A model generated the notes under the pieces. It saw only the letters and a program-made list of their open reading frames with translations. It made no database searches and was not told where the DNA came from. Shown here one piece after another: positions 11,901 to 23,879 of a stretch of 64,000 nucleotides of DNA. Source of the stretch: Takakia lepidozioides (Eukaryota > Streptophyta > Takakiopsida > Takakiales > Takakiaceae); assembly GCA_030704615.1 (NCBI GenBank), contig CM060733.1, positions 21,948,001 through 22,012,000 on the forward strand. The letters run 5' to 3'. The position numbers and the translations under genes are program-made. Position 1 is the stretch's first letter, and each line of letters opens with the position of its first letter.

Positions 11901-13100
11901 TAGGTCGACGTTTTGCCAGTTTTAAAAACACTGGATGAGCCGGATATCACGACACAGTCTTGCGAGACAGCAACAAGGGTGCGCCCGAGGTGTGCATGGT
12001 AGGAGCCATGATGGGACCGTGTGGTTCGGCGGTAGGCCTTGGAACGTTCATGCATTGATAAGGTTGAACCATCTAGATTTAGGATGTGAGAGCATAAGCT
12101 TGAGGATATGTCTCCTTGATTACGACGAGCAATGCAAAGTCAGTGTATTATAGGGTGGGTGTAGTGGAGAACAAGGTGGGGCCATGTGTCTATTTGGGGG
12201 CGATGCGGCATAGTGTACAAATGCTTGTTAGGATATAATAAAGGCCAAAATAAATTCCCCTTTGATTACCCATGTATTGGGGTGACATAGTAACCCAACA
12301 TGAATCTACTCATAGCTACCAACATCACTGCCTTACAAAGAGACTACTCGTTGCTCCACACTAAGCTAAAATCTTATATAAGTGAGTCCAGGTAGGCCGG
12401 GGTGGGATGATTTAACATAGGGTCTGTCTTAGGACACTAAAACCGACGAAAGCATGAAAGTATTGCACACTTGCATTAAGTTCTTCCATTCATTTTTATT
12501 ATTTCCCTTTTGTAGCAGCTATTTTATATTAATGAAAACCTGTACTTGTGTCCCAGAATCATGTCTGATATATATTAGAAATCAAGATATATATATATAT
12601 ATGTTTCACTATATTTCTTTCATTTTAATTGGATACTGCCAATACTATTTGTCCATCAACAAAAGGGGGAAGGATGGGATTCATCGGTTTTTCATCTGAG
12701 GCAAATTCAGCGAATTTACAAAGCATACCTACTGCTAAACAATTAAGGAAACATTTGGAAAAAAAGCCTTAGTATGGCTCTCGGGCCGAGGGTTTTTAAT
12801 TTTCCCTTCCCTGCAATAAAATTCAGAGGGCCATCTATTGACAAGGAAAAGGAAGCAAGGGGTCCCGCGATACAAAATCCCGAGAGAGAGTGGATTGCAA
12901 ATATTTGAAAGACAGTCTCGGGTAGCGTAGCTAGCTGCGGGACCGTCTCTCTCTCTCTCTCTTCACTGCGTTGCCTCGGCGGTCTAGATGGCCACAGCCT
13001 CGAGGGCTGCGGCCGTGGGCTCGGGCGGGGAGGTACTACTGAGTATAAAGCATATGTCTGTATGGGGCATTTCATCCTGTCTTGCCGTGAATTCTTGATG
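8931..13100. other. Long stretch without a recognised gene
   Basis: Only short open frames occur, with no domain signature on either strand. The sequence is A/T-rich, with an (AT)n microsatellite at 12585-12602 and a CT-rich tract at 12946-12962 close to the next gene. No transposon ends, tRNA or rRNA were seen. Confidence 0.5.
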
Positions 13101-13405
13101 CCCACTTCGTTCTCTCCGGCTCCCTACTCTGTAAGCCTTCCTGTTTCTTGGTTTCCTTGAGCTTCCTCTTCTCTCATTTAATTCTGCTTACAGGTGAGCT
13201 TTCAATTTTAGTTGGGGTTCGTTGCCTTCTACTCTACCAGTCTAGGCGGAGTTGTTTGCCATAGATCTCCATTACATCTTCTGTGTTCTTACCCTGCTTG
13301 ATCATTGAATGCACATTGGGCTGAAGGTCATTCGAAGCCTTTGGTGGACGTGTGCGGCTGCCAATCTTTTTTTCTACCCAATTCGCGAATTTTCGTTCTG
13401 AGCAG
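12946..13405 (+). promoter_or_regulatory. Probable promoter and 5' UTR region of the ASA gene
   Basis: A CT-rich stretch at 12946-12962 lies about 450 bases upstream of the coding start; pyrimidine patches of this kind are common near plant transcription starts. A possible 5' UTR intron could run from the GTAAGCC donor near 13131 to the TTACAG acceptor near 13194. No clear TATA box was seen, so the transcription start is not fixed. Confidence 0.3.
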
Positions 13406-16400
13406 ATGGAGTGTTTGGGTACTGTGATTTCCAACCGCGGTCTCGCGACAAAAGGTTCTACTTATCTCGCCAAGAAAAATGGAATTGCTGCGCGGTGTCC
13501 AAGCGCCTTCTATGCAGACAATGGTGGAAAGACTCTCTCTGTGAAGACGGTCCGTCTGTTGTCGGGGAGCCTCTGCGTGAGTGCTGCTTTAAAGAACCAT
13601 ATTCATTTAGTACTTTCCACCCTTTCCTAGTTTCAGAGAAAGATAGAGGAAGTCTTCGAGGTCCAAGAAAACAACTATTGTCACAAATTGAGTTTGGTTT
13701 TATGAAAGAGATGGGCTTCATGGGCCTTTTCTGTTGGTTGGCGCAAGCGTCAGGTGGAAGAAAGCAAGTGTACTGCAGTGTGGTTGGAAAATGAATTGCT
13801 GAATTTATGAAGGAGATTTGCTTTAGTCGACTTTGGGGGAGAAAGAGAGGGATAGTTCATAGTTACCATTGTCATGGAGAACACACGTCCATAGGGTAGA
13901 CAGAGGATGCGTTTCTATTTTAGTCACGGGAAACACAATTTTTTGGCTCTCCTCTGATTTTCCTTTTGTTTTCTTCATCTAGAGTAGGACAAGTTGTAAA
14001 TGCCTCCAAACTGCAAGCCAAGTATTATTTCAGGGACACGTCTCTGTAGAGTTTCAGGGTTGAGTTGACAATGGTGATGAAACTGAGACCTGAAATTCTC
14101 TATCTTTAATTTCTATCTGTATATCTTAGGCATCTCATTGGTAAGAAACTGGAGTTGGGCTGCAAGGAGGAAAAGAAGCTAGTTCCTTAAGGCTTTCAAA
14201 TAACAAGAAATCCTAAGAGTTGTTTGCATGGTTTATGATAGTTTCTCTGGGCTCAAAGGGGATCTCGGAGGGGGAGATTTTTGTTTGCAGATTGAAAAGG
14301 GATATCAATATGGCAGGAAGCCAGCAATTACTTGCAAGGTACTCAACACAGCTCTGGACACACCGGCTGTTCAAGCCCCAGAGTCCTCTCCAGGTAAGGT
14401 TGGGCAAAGTGACATGGAGACTTTTAAGACGTGCTATAACTCTCTTAAAGGATGCATCTCGGTGCTGTGTAGGGGCAGTTAATTGTCTGGTGGGATGTGG
14501 TTCGGGTGGTTTCTACTCTTTTCCATTCCTGGGTTTAGGGTTTATTCCTCTGCATGTGGGTGTTGGCTGAGAGACATCCAATTATAGACATGGCTTGTAA
14601 CCTGTGCCCTGGCTGGAGAGAGCAGACAGTGTGGAAAGGGGAAAAGGATGAGGATAACAGAATAGGGGAAAGTACCATTGCTGAGGGTTCGCTCCATTAC
14701 TGAGAACTTCCTTTGTAGATGAAGCTGGCTTGTGGGAGGGTGTGATGGATTGGCTTTTAGTCCATGCTTGCCAAATTATTGCGTTTGCTCTCTATCTGCC
14801 ACTGTGCCTCTCTGTAGTAAGCTCTCTGCTACACTCACTGTTGTCTGACTCTCAAGTTGCACTGGTGCGTTTTAGTCACAGCTTGTTCTGACAGTAGCAC
14901 TGCTCTTACATTGTTGGTTTCGTGGAAATGTTTTGATGGACAGAGCGTTTGCAGTTCACGGAGGCCTCGCAAAGGGGCAATCTGGTGCCAGTGTTTCGCC
15001 GCATTTTTTCTGATGGTTTGACTCCAGTGGGGGCGTATCGTTGCCTTGTAAAGGAAGATGACCGTGAAGCTCCCTCTTTCCTGTTTGAGTCTGTTGAGAA
15101 TGGCCCTACTGTCAGCCAGGTGGGTACCGCTCTCCACACCCTGTTTATGATTTGGTGGCTGGCAAGAGCACCATGTTAGAGATTGTCATTGAACCAGGAG
15201 GGTTTATTTCCTGTGCAGCCTATTGCTAGAAGTCTGGGGCATCTCAGCTTCAAAGCTGATCAGAAGCTGTAATGTCCCATTGGCCCTCTGGGCTTCTGGT
15301 GGCTGTACTTCTCTTTTTTAATGCTCATGTGTTCCTTTCTGTGTGTGCATGTCCTGTCAGTACAAATTTTGTCATCAGTCACTCAGCTCGCAATTACCTG
15401 TGCCTGGATTGTGGTCCGCTGTGCCTACTGTGCTGTTCCAAACCTTGAATGGCTCCACAAGGGTTGATATATCCCATGGGGACTATGCCATCATATACAG
15501 GGGCCCTTCATGAGTGCAGTTCTCTGTGTGATATTAGTATTCCCGATCAGCTGGGGGGGAATGGGGAACAGATACAGAAAAGGCCTGGTATCATGTTGTT
15601 AGACCAAAGGTTGGTGCCTCTCTCAGCCTTGGTTCTAGAAACAGATAGACTAGACAAGGGAAGGTGAAGGCTGAATGAGGAGAGGGGTTGTGACAGGGGC
15701 GATACAGCATGGTCGGCGCGCAGCCGTCCATGGAGGTGATAGCCAAGCAGGACTCAGTCACTGTATTGAACCATGAGGAAGGCACCCGGGTGGAGAAAAT
15801 GTCGGATGATCCCATGTCGGAGCCCTCGGAGATTGCATCCCAGTGGCAGCCAGTTAAAGTTGATGGTCTTCCAGATATTTTCTGTGGTATTTGTCGATTC
15901 CATCTTTTCTCTCATGTGTTCTTCTCTCTACCCTAACACGTCACAGGGAGATGTGTGGTTATTTGGTCAGGAACCTGTCTCTAGTTGCTCATCTTTTCTA
16001 GGTCTCTGTGCATCATATGTAGCATGTGGTGTGGTTACACTTGTTGCTAATCTCGGAAAGCTATATTTTTTTGTGGGCCCTATGATACTTAAAACTGGTG
16101 TCAATGGTATTACAGGTGGGTGGGTCGGCTATTTCTCATATGATACGGTGAGGTACACCGAGAGGAAGAAGTTGCCTTTTTCCGGAGCTCCTCAGGACGA
16201 CCGTGGCCTTCCCGACATCCATTTGGGGCTCTATAATGATGTGGTGGTCTTTGACAGTGTGTCCAAGGTTTCATCCATTTACCTGCTCCATTATCTCTTT
16301 GACTCAATGCGGTGTAGATCTTGACTGATCTCTGGCAACAATTTTAGAATCAAGCTGTAAATTCTACCCCTGACATTGGCAAGCTGGCCCAGTCATAAGG

Positions 16401-19400
16401 CAGGATGACTAAGATGAACAGCCCTTGCATTGTGAGAGCGAGATTAACAGCTAGGATGATAGTAGTTCAAAAGGTGCAACATCGATGGAGATACTTTGAA
16501 CCTGTACCACAGACTTCAGGTCCAAAGTCGGTCTTTGAGACCCAGAAACTCATTTCAACCATTGTCCCTCTGGAGCAAAAAGTTGAGTTGCACTGACCTT
16601 GTTTGAAAACATACAAGAGTTTAAAGACACAGATAAATAACTGATGGCAATGGTGTGGATTGTGAGTGACTTGGATGTGGCAGATGGTGTATGTGGTACA
16701 TTGGGTCCACATTGACCGGTTTGACACCCTGGAGCTTGCTTACAAGGATGGGCGGCGCCGGCTGGATCAGTTGGTGGCTCGCCTTCAGTCTGTGGACAGG
16801 TATTTAACATGCCTTCAAAGATGTCAAGAGATGGAATTTTGAGAAATGACATACTTCACTGTAGTATCCATGGTTTTCGTTATTTTAAGGCAGCCAACCT
16901 TTTGTATTAGTAGTATCTTTCAAGGTACTCTCAAAGGTAATAGGTGCAAAATCTCGCAGACCAACTCATCATGCTGGATGGAAAGGACGAGTGTGATGAA
17001 GTCACAAGTGGTAGGATCAAACAGCTGTTGGTAACTAACAGACAAGGGGGGAATGGAAGTTATGGCTCGGCCCAACTCACAAGAACCATTCTGAAGGTTG
17101 AGAGCAGTAAATCTTTGGACTAGGACCTGGTTAATTCTCTAAAGTGCAGGTCCTAGAGAAATTTAAATCTTAGGAAAATTACACATGTACCTAACTTTGT
17201 CTCTTCAATCACTATGTTTGGGTGGGTATTGGCAGACCAAAACTCCCTAGTGGTTCCGTGGACATGTCAATAACGCAATTTGGCCGAGACAAAGGGATTT
17301 CCACATTTACCCGTGATCAGTTCAAGGAAGCGATTTTAAAAGTGAAGGAGCACATTTTGGCAGGTGACATTTTCCAGCTGGTCTTGAGCCAGCGCTTTGA
17401 GCGTCGCACATTTGCTGATCCTTTTGAAGTCTACCGTGCACTTCGCGTTGTGAATCCAAGCCCCTACATGATCTATTTGCAGGTATCTCTCTCTCTACTG
17501 GCTTTAATACTGACTTTTGCGGTGTGTTTACCTCTATGTCTGGAATCTGTCTTGATGCGTCCCTGTGGATGCAATAAGTACTTTAGTTTTGTCTTCCTTC
17601 TGGCCCTCTGTGGCTCTCTACTTTTGTCGCCCTTTTCCCATTGTGACTGGAACTGCATTTGCAGCCACATGTCACATGTCAGCTTTAGAAGTGATCTATA
17701 GTAGCAGTGGTGAACAGTATCTCATGTGTGCTAGTATGTTGTTGTTGCTGCCAGCCCTTAAAATGGCAGTCACAAGTTTTGTTGGCTGTGGGTGAGCAAT
17801 ATGGGAAATTTGGGGTGAAACCAAAACTGTCTCATGAAGTGGGGGCCTATGCTGTCAAGGGTAATTCTTTGTCCTTGACACATAGGCTCTCTAATAGTAA
17901 TTCTTTGTCATTTTCTTGTCTTGCAGCTTGAAGTCTGGCAATGTCTGTTTACCAAAAGAAATTCTTTGTTGAAATTTGGGAGACTAAGAAAGACATCGTG
18001 CCATGCTACTGCAGGCTCGAGGCTCGATATTGGTGGCTTCCAGCCCGGAGATCCTCACTCGCATCACAAAGGTATGCGACCTGTGCTCATAATTGCTTTG
18101 ATTTGTCCGTTAGGCTGGGGATCTTACTTGCATCAATGTAGATGTTCTCCGAGTATCTAGAAAGAGAGGGTAGACAGAAAGAAGAGATGGAACATCAAGA
18201 AGGCTCAATATCACATCCACACGAGGTCAGAGCGAGAGAGAGAAACAAACAGCATCCAATACATCTAGAAAAGTGAAGAGTCTGGGGAGCCAAGCAGAAA
18301 GGAGAGAAATTAGTAGCATCCAGAGAGAGATAGAAGGCGCGCGCACATGATACTTTGTTCACTCCCGTTAGCCTGGCGAATCCTCAGGGGAGCGAAGCGA
18401 AGCCTCGGACCTGGCACATGCAGCGAACGGTTCTTTGGCCCCGCTGCTTTGGTGTTTTTTATGTTGGGGCGAAGCGAACCTGGGGCTCGCTTCCTCACGA
18501 TCACCCCGCTGACATGCACTGGCATGGCGAATTAGCCCCTCTGACGGGCGAATTCGCCACGTTAGGCGCTCATGTGCCCAGCCCTAGAGAGACAGTCTGT
18601 CTGGTTGTCATGGGACCTGAGTGACGGGTGCATGATTCCTTGGTTTAGCAGTTTCCTTGTTAGGTCCTCACTGGACCCAAACCATTTGACTTTTTCGAAT
18701 CCGATACACAGATCCACGCACATATTGTTTGTTATGATTGTCCATAGGGGAAGGTGGTGAACAGGCCGCTAGCTGGGACTCGGAGACGTGGCAAAACAAT
18801 TGAAGAGGACAAAGAGATGGAGCGTGACTTGCTGGCTGATGAGAAAGAGTGTGCCGAGCATGTCATGCTTGTTGACTTGGGCCGTAATGATGTTGGCAAA
18901 GTATGCCACTCTGTTCTTTTCCCATCCTTCCTCCTAATCTATGGTTTCTTTGTGTTTATGTGTCAAATGGTCCATTCTGGTGACATTTTTGGTGCATGGC
19001 TGGTTTTTGTTGCACAAGGACCGGAAAGTTTTGTTGTTCTTTTGCATTTCAGGATTCTGTTACTTCATCAACTTAAACTGGGCTGCTTCAGGAGGTTGTA
19101 AAACATGTAAAGTCTGCATGCGTAGTCCACAGAGAAACTCTACTCTTGTAAAAGAAAGAAAAAGGGCTCACTGGCTCTGCTGCTCATGATAGGCAATTGA
19201 TTAGTGATTCTGTGGCTCACTGCAGAATTTAATAACTTGAAAGCCACTAACTGGGGCTTTTGGAAGAGGGCAGGTGTCAAAGGCCGGGACAGTGAAAGTA
19301 GAGAAGCTGATGGAGATTGAGCGCTTCTCTCATGTGATGCACATTAGTTCCACTGTAAGTTGGTTTCCCTGTCCAGTACTAGTTGTGTGGGGATGTTGGT

Positions 19401-20822
19401 TGTGCTCTGGATCTACATCTGGTGCACGAGTTGAAGCCTTTGGTGGCCACGAGGTATGTGTTTGTGCTTGAACTCCATTTGGGAATCCTTGGGAAGGTTG
19501 GTTGATATTGCTCACTTTATGCTGAACTAGTCAGTCCATTTGCTTGACCAGGTGACAGGTGAGCTGCTGGATGATCTCTCATGCTGGGATGCTCTGCGTG
19601 CTGCATTACCAGTGGGCACGGTTAGTGGGGCTCCCAAGGTGAGTCCCTGCATAAGGTTATGACGGTTTCTGTGAACTGCCACGTTTGCCTGCCTGTGTGG
19701 GGTTGGTCAATTCTGTGAGCATCATCCATGGCTTCCCTCTCCTTTGGAATCTGTTGATGTCATCTATCAATTGCTGTCTATCAGCTTTCTGTCTGTCTAT
19801 CACATCCACTCCCACCCTCTCGTTCTCCCTTATGTGGGTTTCTACACTCCGGAATCTTTAGGCTACCATGATTGATGAATAGGGTTCAGGTTGCCGAGCT
19901 CTATTCTCCATGAGCATATTGAAATTATCTCATAGAACAGGACAGGAGATGATGCAATGCAAAAATGGGTAGGAACCAAGTAGGATACTTGATGCTAAAA
20001 CCCGTGTCATGACATGGCAGGTGAGGGCGATGGAACTCATCGATGAGTTAGAACCCACTCAAAGGGGTCCCTACAGTGGTGGCATTGGTGGGATCTCTTT
20101 CACTGGTGACATGGACTTAGCTTTGGCCCTCCGCACTATGGTGTTCCCTACCCGGCGCACAGACACAATGTACTCATATAAAGATACAAACCATCGCTGT
20201 GAGTGGGTGGTTCATCTCCAGGTATGCCTTTCATGCATCTCAAGCACCGAGTGCCCTGTATCGCATGCTTTTTACTGGTTTTGGGTGGGGGAATACATCA
20301 TTTCCAACAATGACAGGGAATCGGCATTGAGTGCACATCATTACTCATTCCTGTTTCTTTTGATGATCTGGTTGAGTAGCTGTACCTTTCCTAATGAAGT
20401 TGTTCATATCTTTGTATTACGTGCACACTCTTACACAAATGCCTGTTCCTTAATGTCCACAATGACCCAGACACTGAACATCAAGGGAACTTGCATAGTG
20501 ATTGCCTTTGTGCACCTCTCTTTACTGATCACATGCTCTCAAGTGGTTATTGATGTTATTCAGTAAGAGGAAATTATTCTTGTGTCAAGGAAAGTTGATG
20601 TGGTTTCTACCCAATCATAACATCAGAGACACAGAACACTAAATTATGTATGCCCTTGTCATCGTACATCAACAACCTTGTGTGCAATGTCTGCAGGCGG
20701 GTGCAGGCATTGTTGCTGACAGTGATCCAGAGAGTGAGTATCAAGAGTGTGAGAATAAAGCTGCCGGGCTTGGTCGTGCTATCGACCTTGCAGAGTCTGC
20801 CTTTGTGCAAGGAACTCGGTAG
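13406..20822 (+). CDS. ASA: Anthranilate synthase alpha subunit, plastid form, 13 exons
   Basis: It converts chorismate and glutamine-derived ammonia to anthranilate, the first step of tryptophan synthesis, in the plastid with a beta subunit. Exons: 13406-13576, 14291-14393, 14944-15119, 15697-15886, 16116-16267, 16684-16799, 17236-17482, 18015-18071, 18748-18900, 19274-19354, 19552-19638, 20021-20221, 20697-20822. All introns are GT-AG, all joins stay in frame, and the sum is 1860 bases (619 residues), close to the usual plant length near 600. The first 60 or so residues look like a transit peptide. [15 protein letters not shown] and FLFESVE (the tryptophan-binding region) come first, then [14 protein letters not shown] and [15 protein letters not shown]. 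The chorismate-binding domain runs from exon 7, with [50 protein letters not shown] and [10 protein letters not shown]. Exon 1 and the start are the least certain; an in-frame ATG also lies at 13352. Confidence 0.93.
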
Positions 20823-22640
20823 TTTTCTTGTAGTTCCATGGAAGTTCCTCTGTACACATTTTCCTTTGAATCCTTGGCTCTATTCCAGTGTATACTGTTG
20901 GAGCCATGAAATTTGGATAAAAACAGTAGTGCCTCGCATATTTCGTGTGGTTTGTACACATGCTGATTCACAGTTCTGAAAGTCAGAAAAGGCGGTTCAC
21001 TGGACATTGAGCTATCTTTTTAGGCACTTCCTAGAGTGTTGATGTTGGAGAGGGTTGGATGGTAGAAGCAGACAAATGGGCTGCTGGGGCATTCAGCTCA
21101 GGATATTACTTTTTTGGTACTTCAATGAAGGCCCACGATTGAGAAATTTCTTTTGATGAACGTCTCAAACTGAAGACAGCTCCACTCCTATTTTCTGGTT
21201 TGTTTCTGTCGTTGATTATAATATGATGTCTTTTGCCATTGAGCTCTTATCACCAGATCTGTCCAAATGAGGCCTTTCTTTCTTCTTCCTTCACTCTCCC
21301 AGCTGTCCTTGCTGGCAACTCATATTTCCCTTTTATTCCCATGTGGTACTCTAACACTGGATACTATAGCACCTCTAACATATCTTGATAAAGTAGAAAC
21401 AGCGCATGAACCTTTTCTATCCCTGAAAATAGGCTCTGTAAATTCACTGGATGTAAAAGAATCTTTATCTTTTATCTTTTATCCCTGAATAAAGAGGGCT
21501 TCAACATGTAATCAGGGCCACCACTAGTTAGGCTAATATCTGTGGTAAGTTGTGGGTCATTGCATTGAACATTTTGCATCCATGAAGTGAATGTCCTTGT
21601 TATTCTTTCTTTATGTGATTTTTGAAGTTTATCTCTCTTATTCTCTAGATCTGCTATATTTTGCATCCACCTTCGGTTGCATCCATGAACTCTTTTCCCA
21701 GGTTTTCCCCAAATTTTCCATCATACTTTATGCGTAGTTCTATAATATTCTTCCATACAGTGAGGGTGATAGTAGCAAAAGGAAAGGATGCAATCAGTAT
21801 TAAAACGAGTTAGTCCAAGCACCACCAAAAGTTCGAATCGGTCAAACCATAGGTTGTCCACCACTGCAAACTCATCAGTAACACAATCCAGCGTAGTATG
21901 TGGTTGTGTGGGCTGGATTATACACGCACGGTTAGCAGAGCGATGCTTCAGACTGAGACTGATCGTCCAGGTGGTAATCTTCAAGCTGATACTGATGTGT
22001 AGCGTTTAGGCACAGCTCTACAGTACTGTGTTGGAGCTGTGTTACAGTACTGTGTTGCAGGGCATTTGACTATGTCTTTCAAGGACCATCTGGGAAGCGT
22101 AACTAATACTGGAGCACATGTGATTAACGTTTACTGAATCACAGATCATGTCTAACTTTTGGTAATCCGCCAATTGGCCACCACCACTTTGAGTACTTTT
22201 GTCTAAGCAGTGCAATACAGTACCTGACTTTGTCCAGTCTGCCACATCAAGATTGCATGTTATGGATGTCCAACCATTTAAGGTGGTGCTTCATAGTGTT
22301 GCATCCTACCTGAGTTGCTCTCATGACTCTCTGAATTGCTAATTTCTTCAGTGAATTTTAGACATGCATGCAACAGTCGCAACTTTCTGAGAACTTTCTT
22401 CTCCAGCGACTTCAATTTGATATTGGCAGGCAGCCAAGTGGTGAGAAGCTGTACTTGTGGAATCTGATAATCAGCTCCCAGCAGCACTAAAGAAGCTGCC
22501 AATTGACAGGCATCTCGCAATCGCAGAATGTGAGGAAAGTGGTCACAGAGGCTGATGGGTACCAGGGCTCCACATCTCATTGCTCCTGAGCAAGACTACA
22601 GACGGTGCACATTTATGTGAAACAAAATTCAACATTGCCG
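20823..22640. other. Intergenic, no recognised gene
   Basis: The stretch after the ASA stop should hold its 3' UTR. No other domain is recognisable. A minus-strand open frame at 22580-22278 (100 codons, Leu-rich) has coding-like composition but no motif I can name. It could be an exon of an unknown gene or chance. Confidence 0.4.
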
Positions 22641-22649
22641 TAATGAATT

Positions 22650-22689
22650 ATCCCATATCGTTTGCCCGGCTTCCGCAGGACTCGTATAA
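22650..22689 (+). promoter_or_regulatory. snRNA-type promoter (USE plus TATA) with Pol III spacing
   Basis: ATCCCATATCG at 22650-22660 matches the plant snRNA upstream sequence element (consensus RTCCCACATCG) at all but one position. A TATAA box follows at 22685-22689, after a gap of 24 bases. In plants a gap of about 24-25 marks Pol III genes (U6, U3, 7SL, MRP and telomerase RNA), while about 33-34 marks Pol II snRNAs. The expected start is about 25-30 bases after the TATA box, near 22710-22715. Confidence 0.8.
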
Positions 22690-22711
22690 GTACTAAAACC
22701 AGGCAAAGTGA

Positions 22712-22975
22712 AATATCCTTGAGGGACCCGGCCAGGCGTGGGGTCGGCCGCGAGGGTAGCGGGCAGGCTCGTACCCAAAACCCTAAACTTGTGAGGGCAG
22801 AAGGCAGGGAGGGAGGGGGTTGATCCGGGGCTTACCCCAAAAATACAAAGCACCGACGCCTGCCGCCCCGCGACTGCGCTGCGTGTGGCACGCGCGGGGT
22901 TGCGAGTCTCGTGTCTGTACGCACAGTGGTTCGCCGCGCTCGCATCGAGTCCCGTGTGCTCGGTCGCCTCCTTTT
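22712..22975 (+). ncRNA. TR: Candidate telomerase RNA (TR)
   Basis: It would be the RNA template subunit of telomerase. Supports: (1) a Pol III type-3 promoter just upstream, as in known plant TRs. (2) An 11-nt sequence AAACCCTAAAC at 22778-22788, which is 1.5 copies of the complement of TTTAGGG, the telomere repeat seen in this same window. (3) A TTTT terminator at 22972-22975, giving about 264 nt; Arabidopsis TR is about 268 nt. (4) A 7-bp helix GGCAGGC (22762-22768) with GCCTGCC (22858-22864). It encloses the template and a G-rich/A-rich stretch (22810-22850) that could form the pseudoknot. (5) Distal hairpins at 22881-22893 (GCGTG/CACGC) and 22901-22944 (TGCGAG/CTCGCA, with CTGT/ACAG inside). 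U6, U3 and 7SL signatures are absent. The 5' end is estimated, and the fold was drawn by hand. Confidence 0.75.
22778..22788 (+). other. Putative telomerase RNA template
   Basis: AAACCCTAAAC fits the permuted telomere repeat exactly. The preceding A (T expected) and the following T (C expected) end the match. It begins 9 bases after the 5' strand of the predicted enclosing helix, a normal place for a template boundary. Confidence 0.7.
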
Positions 22976-23007
22976 CTCTATCACACTCTAAGTTACTGTA
23001 TTTGAGC

Positions 23008-23034
23008 GAGAGAGAGAGAGAGAGAGAGAGAGAG
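23008..23034. repeat. (GA)n microsatellite
   Basis: A run of GA dinucleotides of about 27 bases, 33 bases after the terminator of the telomerase RNA candidate. Confidence 0.95.
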
Positions 23035-23355
23035 CAGTGCAGGTAACACTCGCGATCCAAAATTGACAAGAGTGGGACTCTGCTGTGAGCTGATCTACGA
23101 GTGAGGACGTTTCAATGTGTTTAAATCTCTTAGACCAATTGGAACTGTCAGTTGACCTCTTCAGTTGAAGATAGGATTCCCTCTTGCTACTTGTCGTTAA
23201 CTCGTTTCATTGCAATACCTGGTAAGTATTAGATGGATAAAACGATACAAAGCTGGGCAGCCAAAAGAGTTCAGCTTCTGCTATAAAGCAACTGCTTACA
23301 AATAGTTCACCAAAGCGGGAGTTCTTGCTCTATCTCGATCTGCAGCTCATATGCT

Positions 23356-23544
23356 GTGTCCACATTGCATTTGCGTGAACTGCGTACCATCATTTGGGGT
23401 GCCAATCGAGTTTGGGATAGTGCCATTCGAATAGAGTCAGTTCTTAGGCACATGCCTGATGACGATTTCATAAAGGAGCTCCAAAAGGAGATAGAGAAAG
23501 CAACCAGGTGTATCCGGACCATCTTTCACGGCCGAGTGTATTAG
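23356..23544 (+). CDS. Small unrecognised open frame, 62 codons
   Basis: The product would be a charged, helical 62-residue peptide (LRELRTIIWGANRVW, IKELQKEIEKATRCI). Composition looks coding, and it may be one exon of a longer gene. A CTGCAG that could serve as acceptor lies just before it at 23339-23344. No family is recognised, and the minus strand here is also open (23760-23437), which weakens the case. Confidence 0.25.
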   Translation: MSTLHLRELRTIIWGANRVWDSAIRIESVLRHMPDDDFIKELQKEIEKATRCIRTIFHGRVY

Positions 23545-23879
23545 AAGTGCAACCCTATTCTGGGCGACTGGCCACAAGTTCGTTGTTGATGGTGGCCATA
23601 CAACCAACAAGAGCAACTCCTTTATCGAGAGCTTATGCAACCTGAACTGTACTGCCCTATTGTTGCCAAGTGTGTGGATCAATATCTTCAGCTTAGTATT
23701 TTGTCCACAAGTTGGCTGTTGAGGCTGCGTCTCTCCTTGTCCACCACCTTCAAACTTCACAACCTTCCGCAGCTACAAGGTGTAGAGCTGCAAGGTGGAG
23801 GGATTGAGGATTGTCCATAGGGTGCCGGCTAGCCCAGACTTAGCAAGCATATGCGTCAGGGTAAAAGCTAGATTTAATT

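Noticed and set aside
12743-13105. 120-codon minus-strand frame upstream of the ASA gene
   Set aside because: It is driven by GC-rich promoter sequence and the CT repeat, has low complexity and shows no family.
22712-22975. Reading the Pol III-type locus as U6, U3, 7SL or MRP RNA
   Set aside because: None of the conserved boxes of those RNAs is present, whereas a telomere-complementary template is, at a suitable place for a telomerase RNA.
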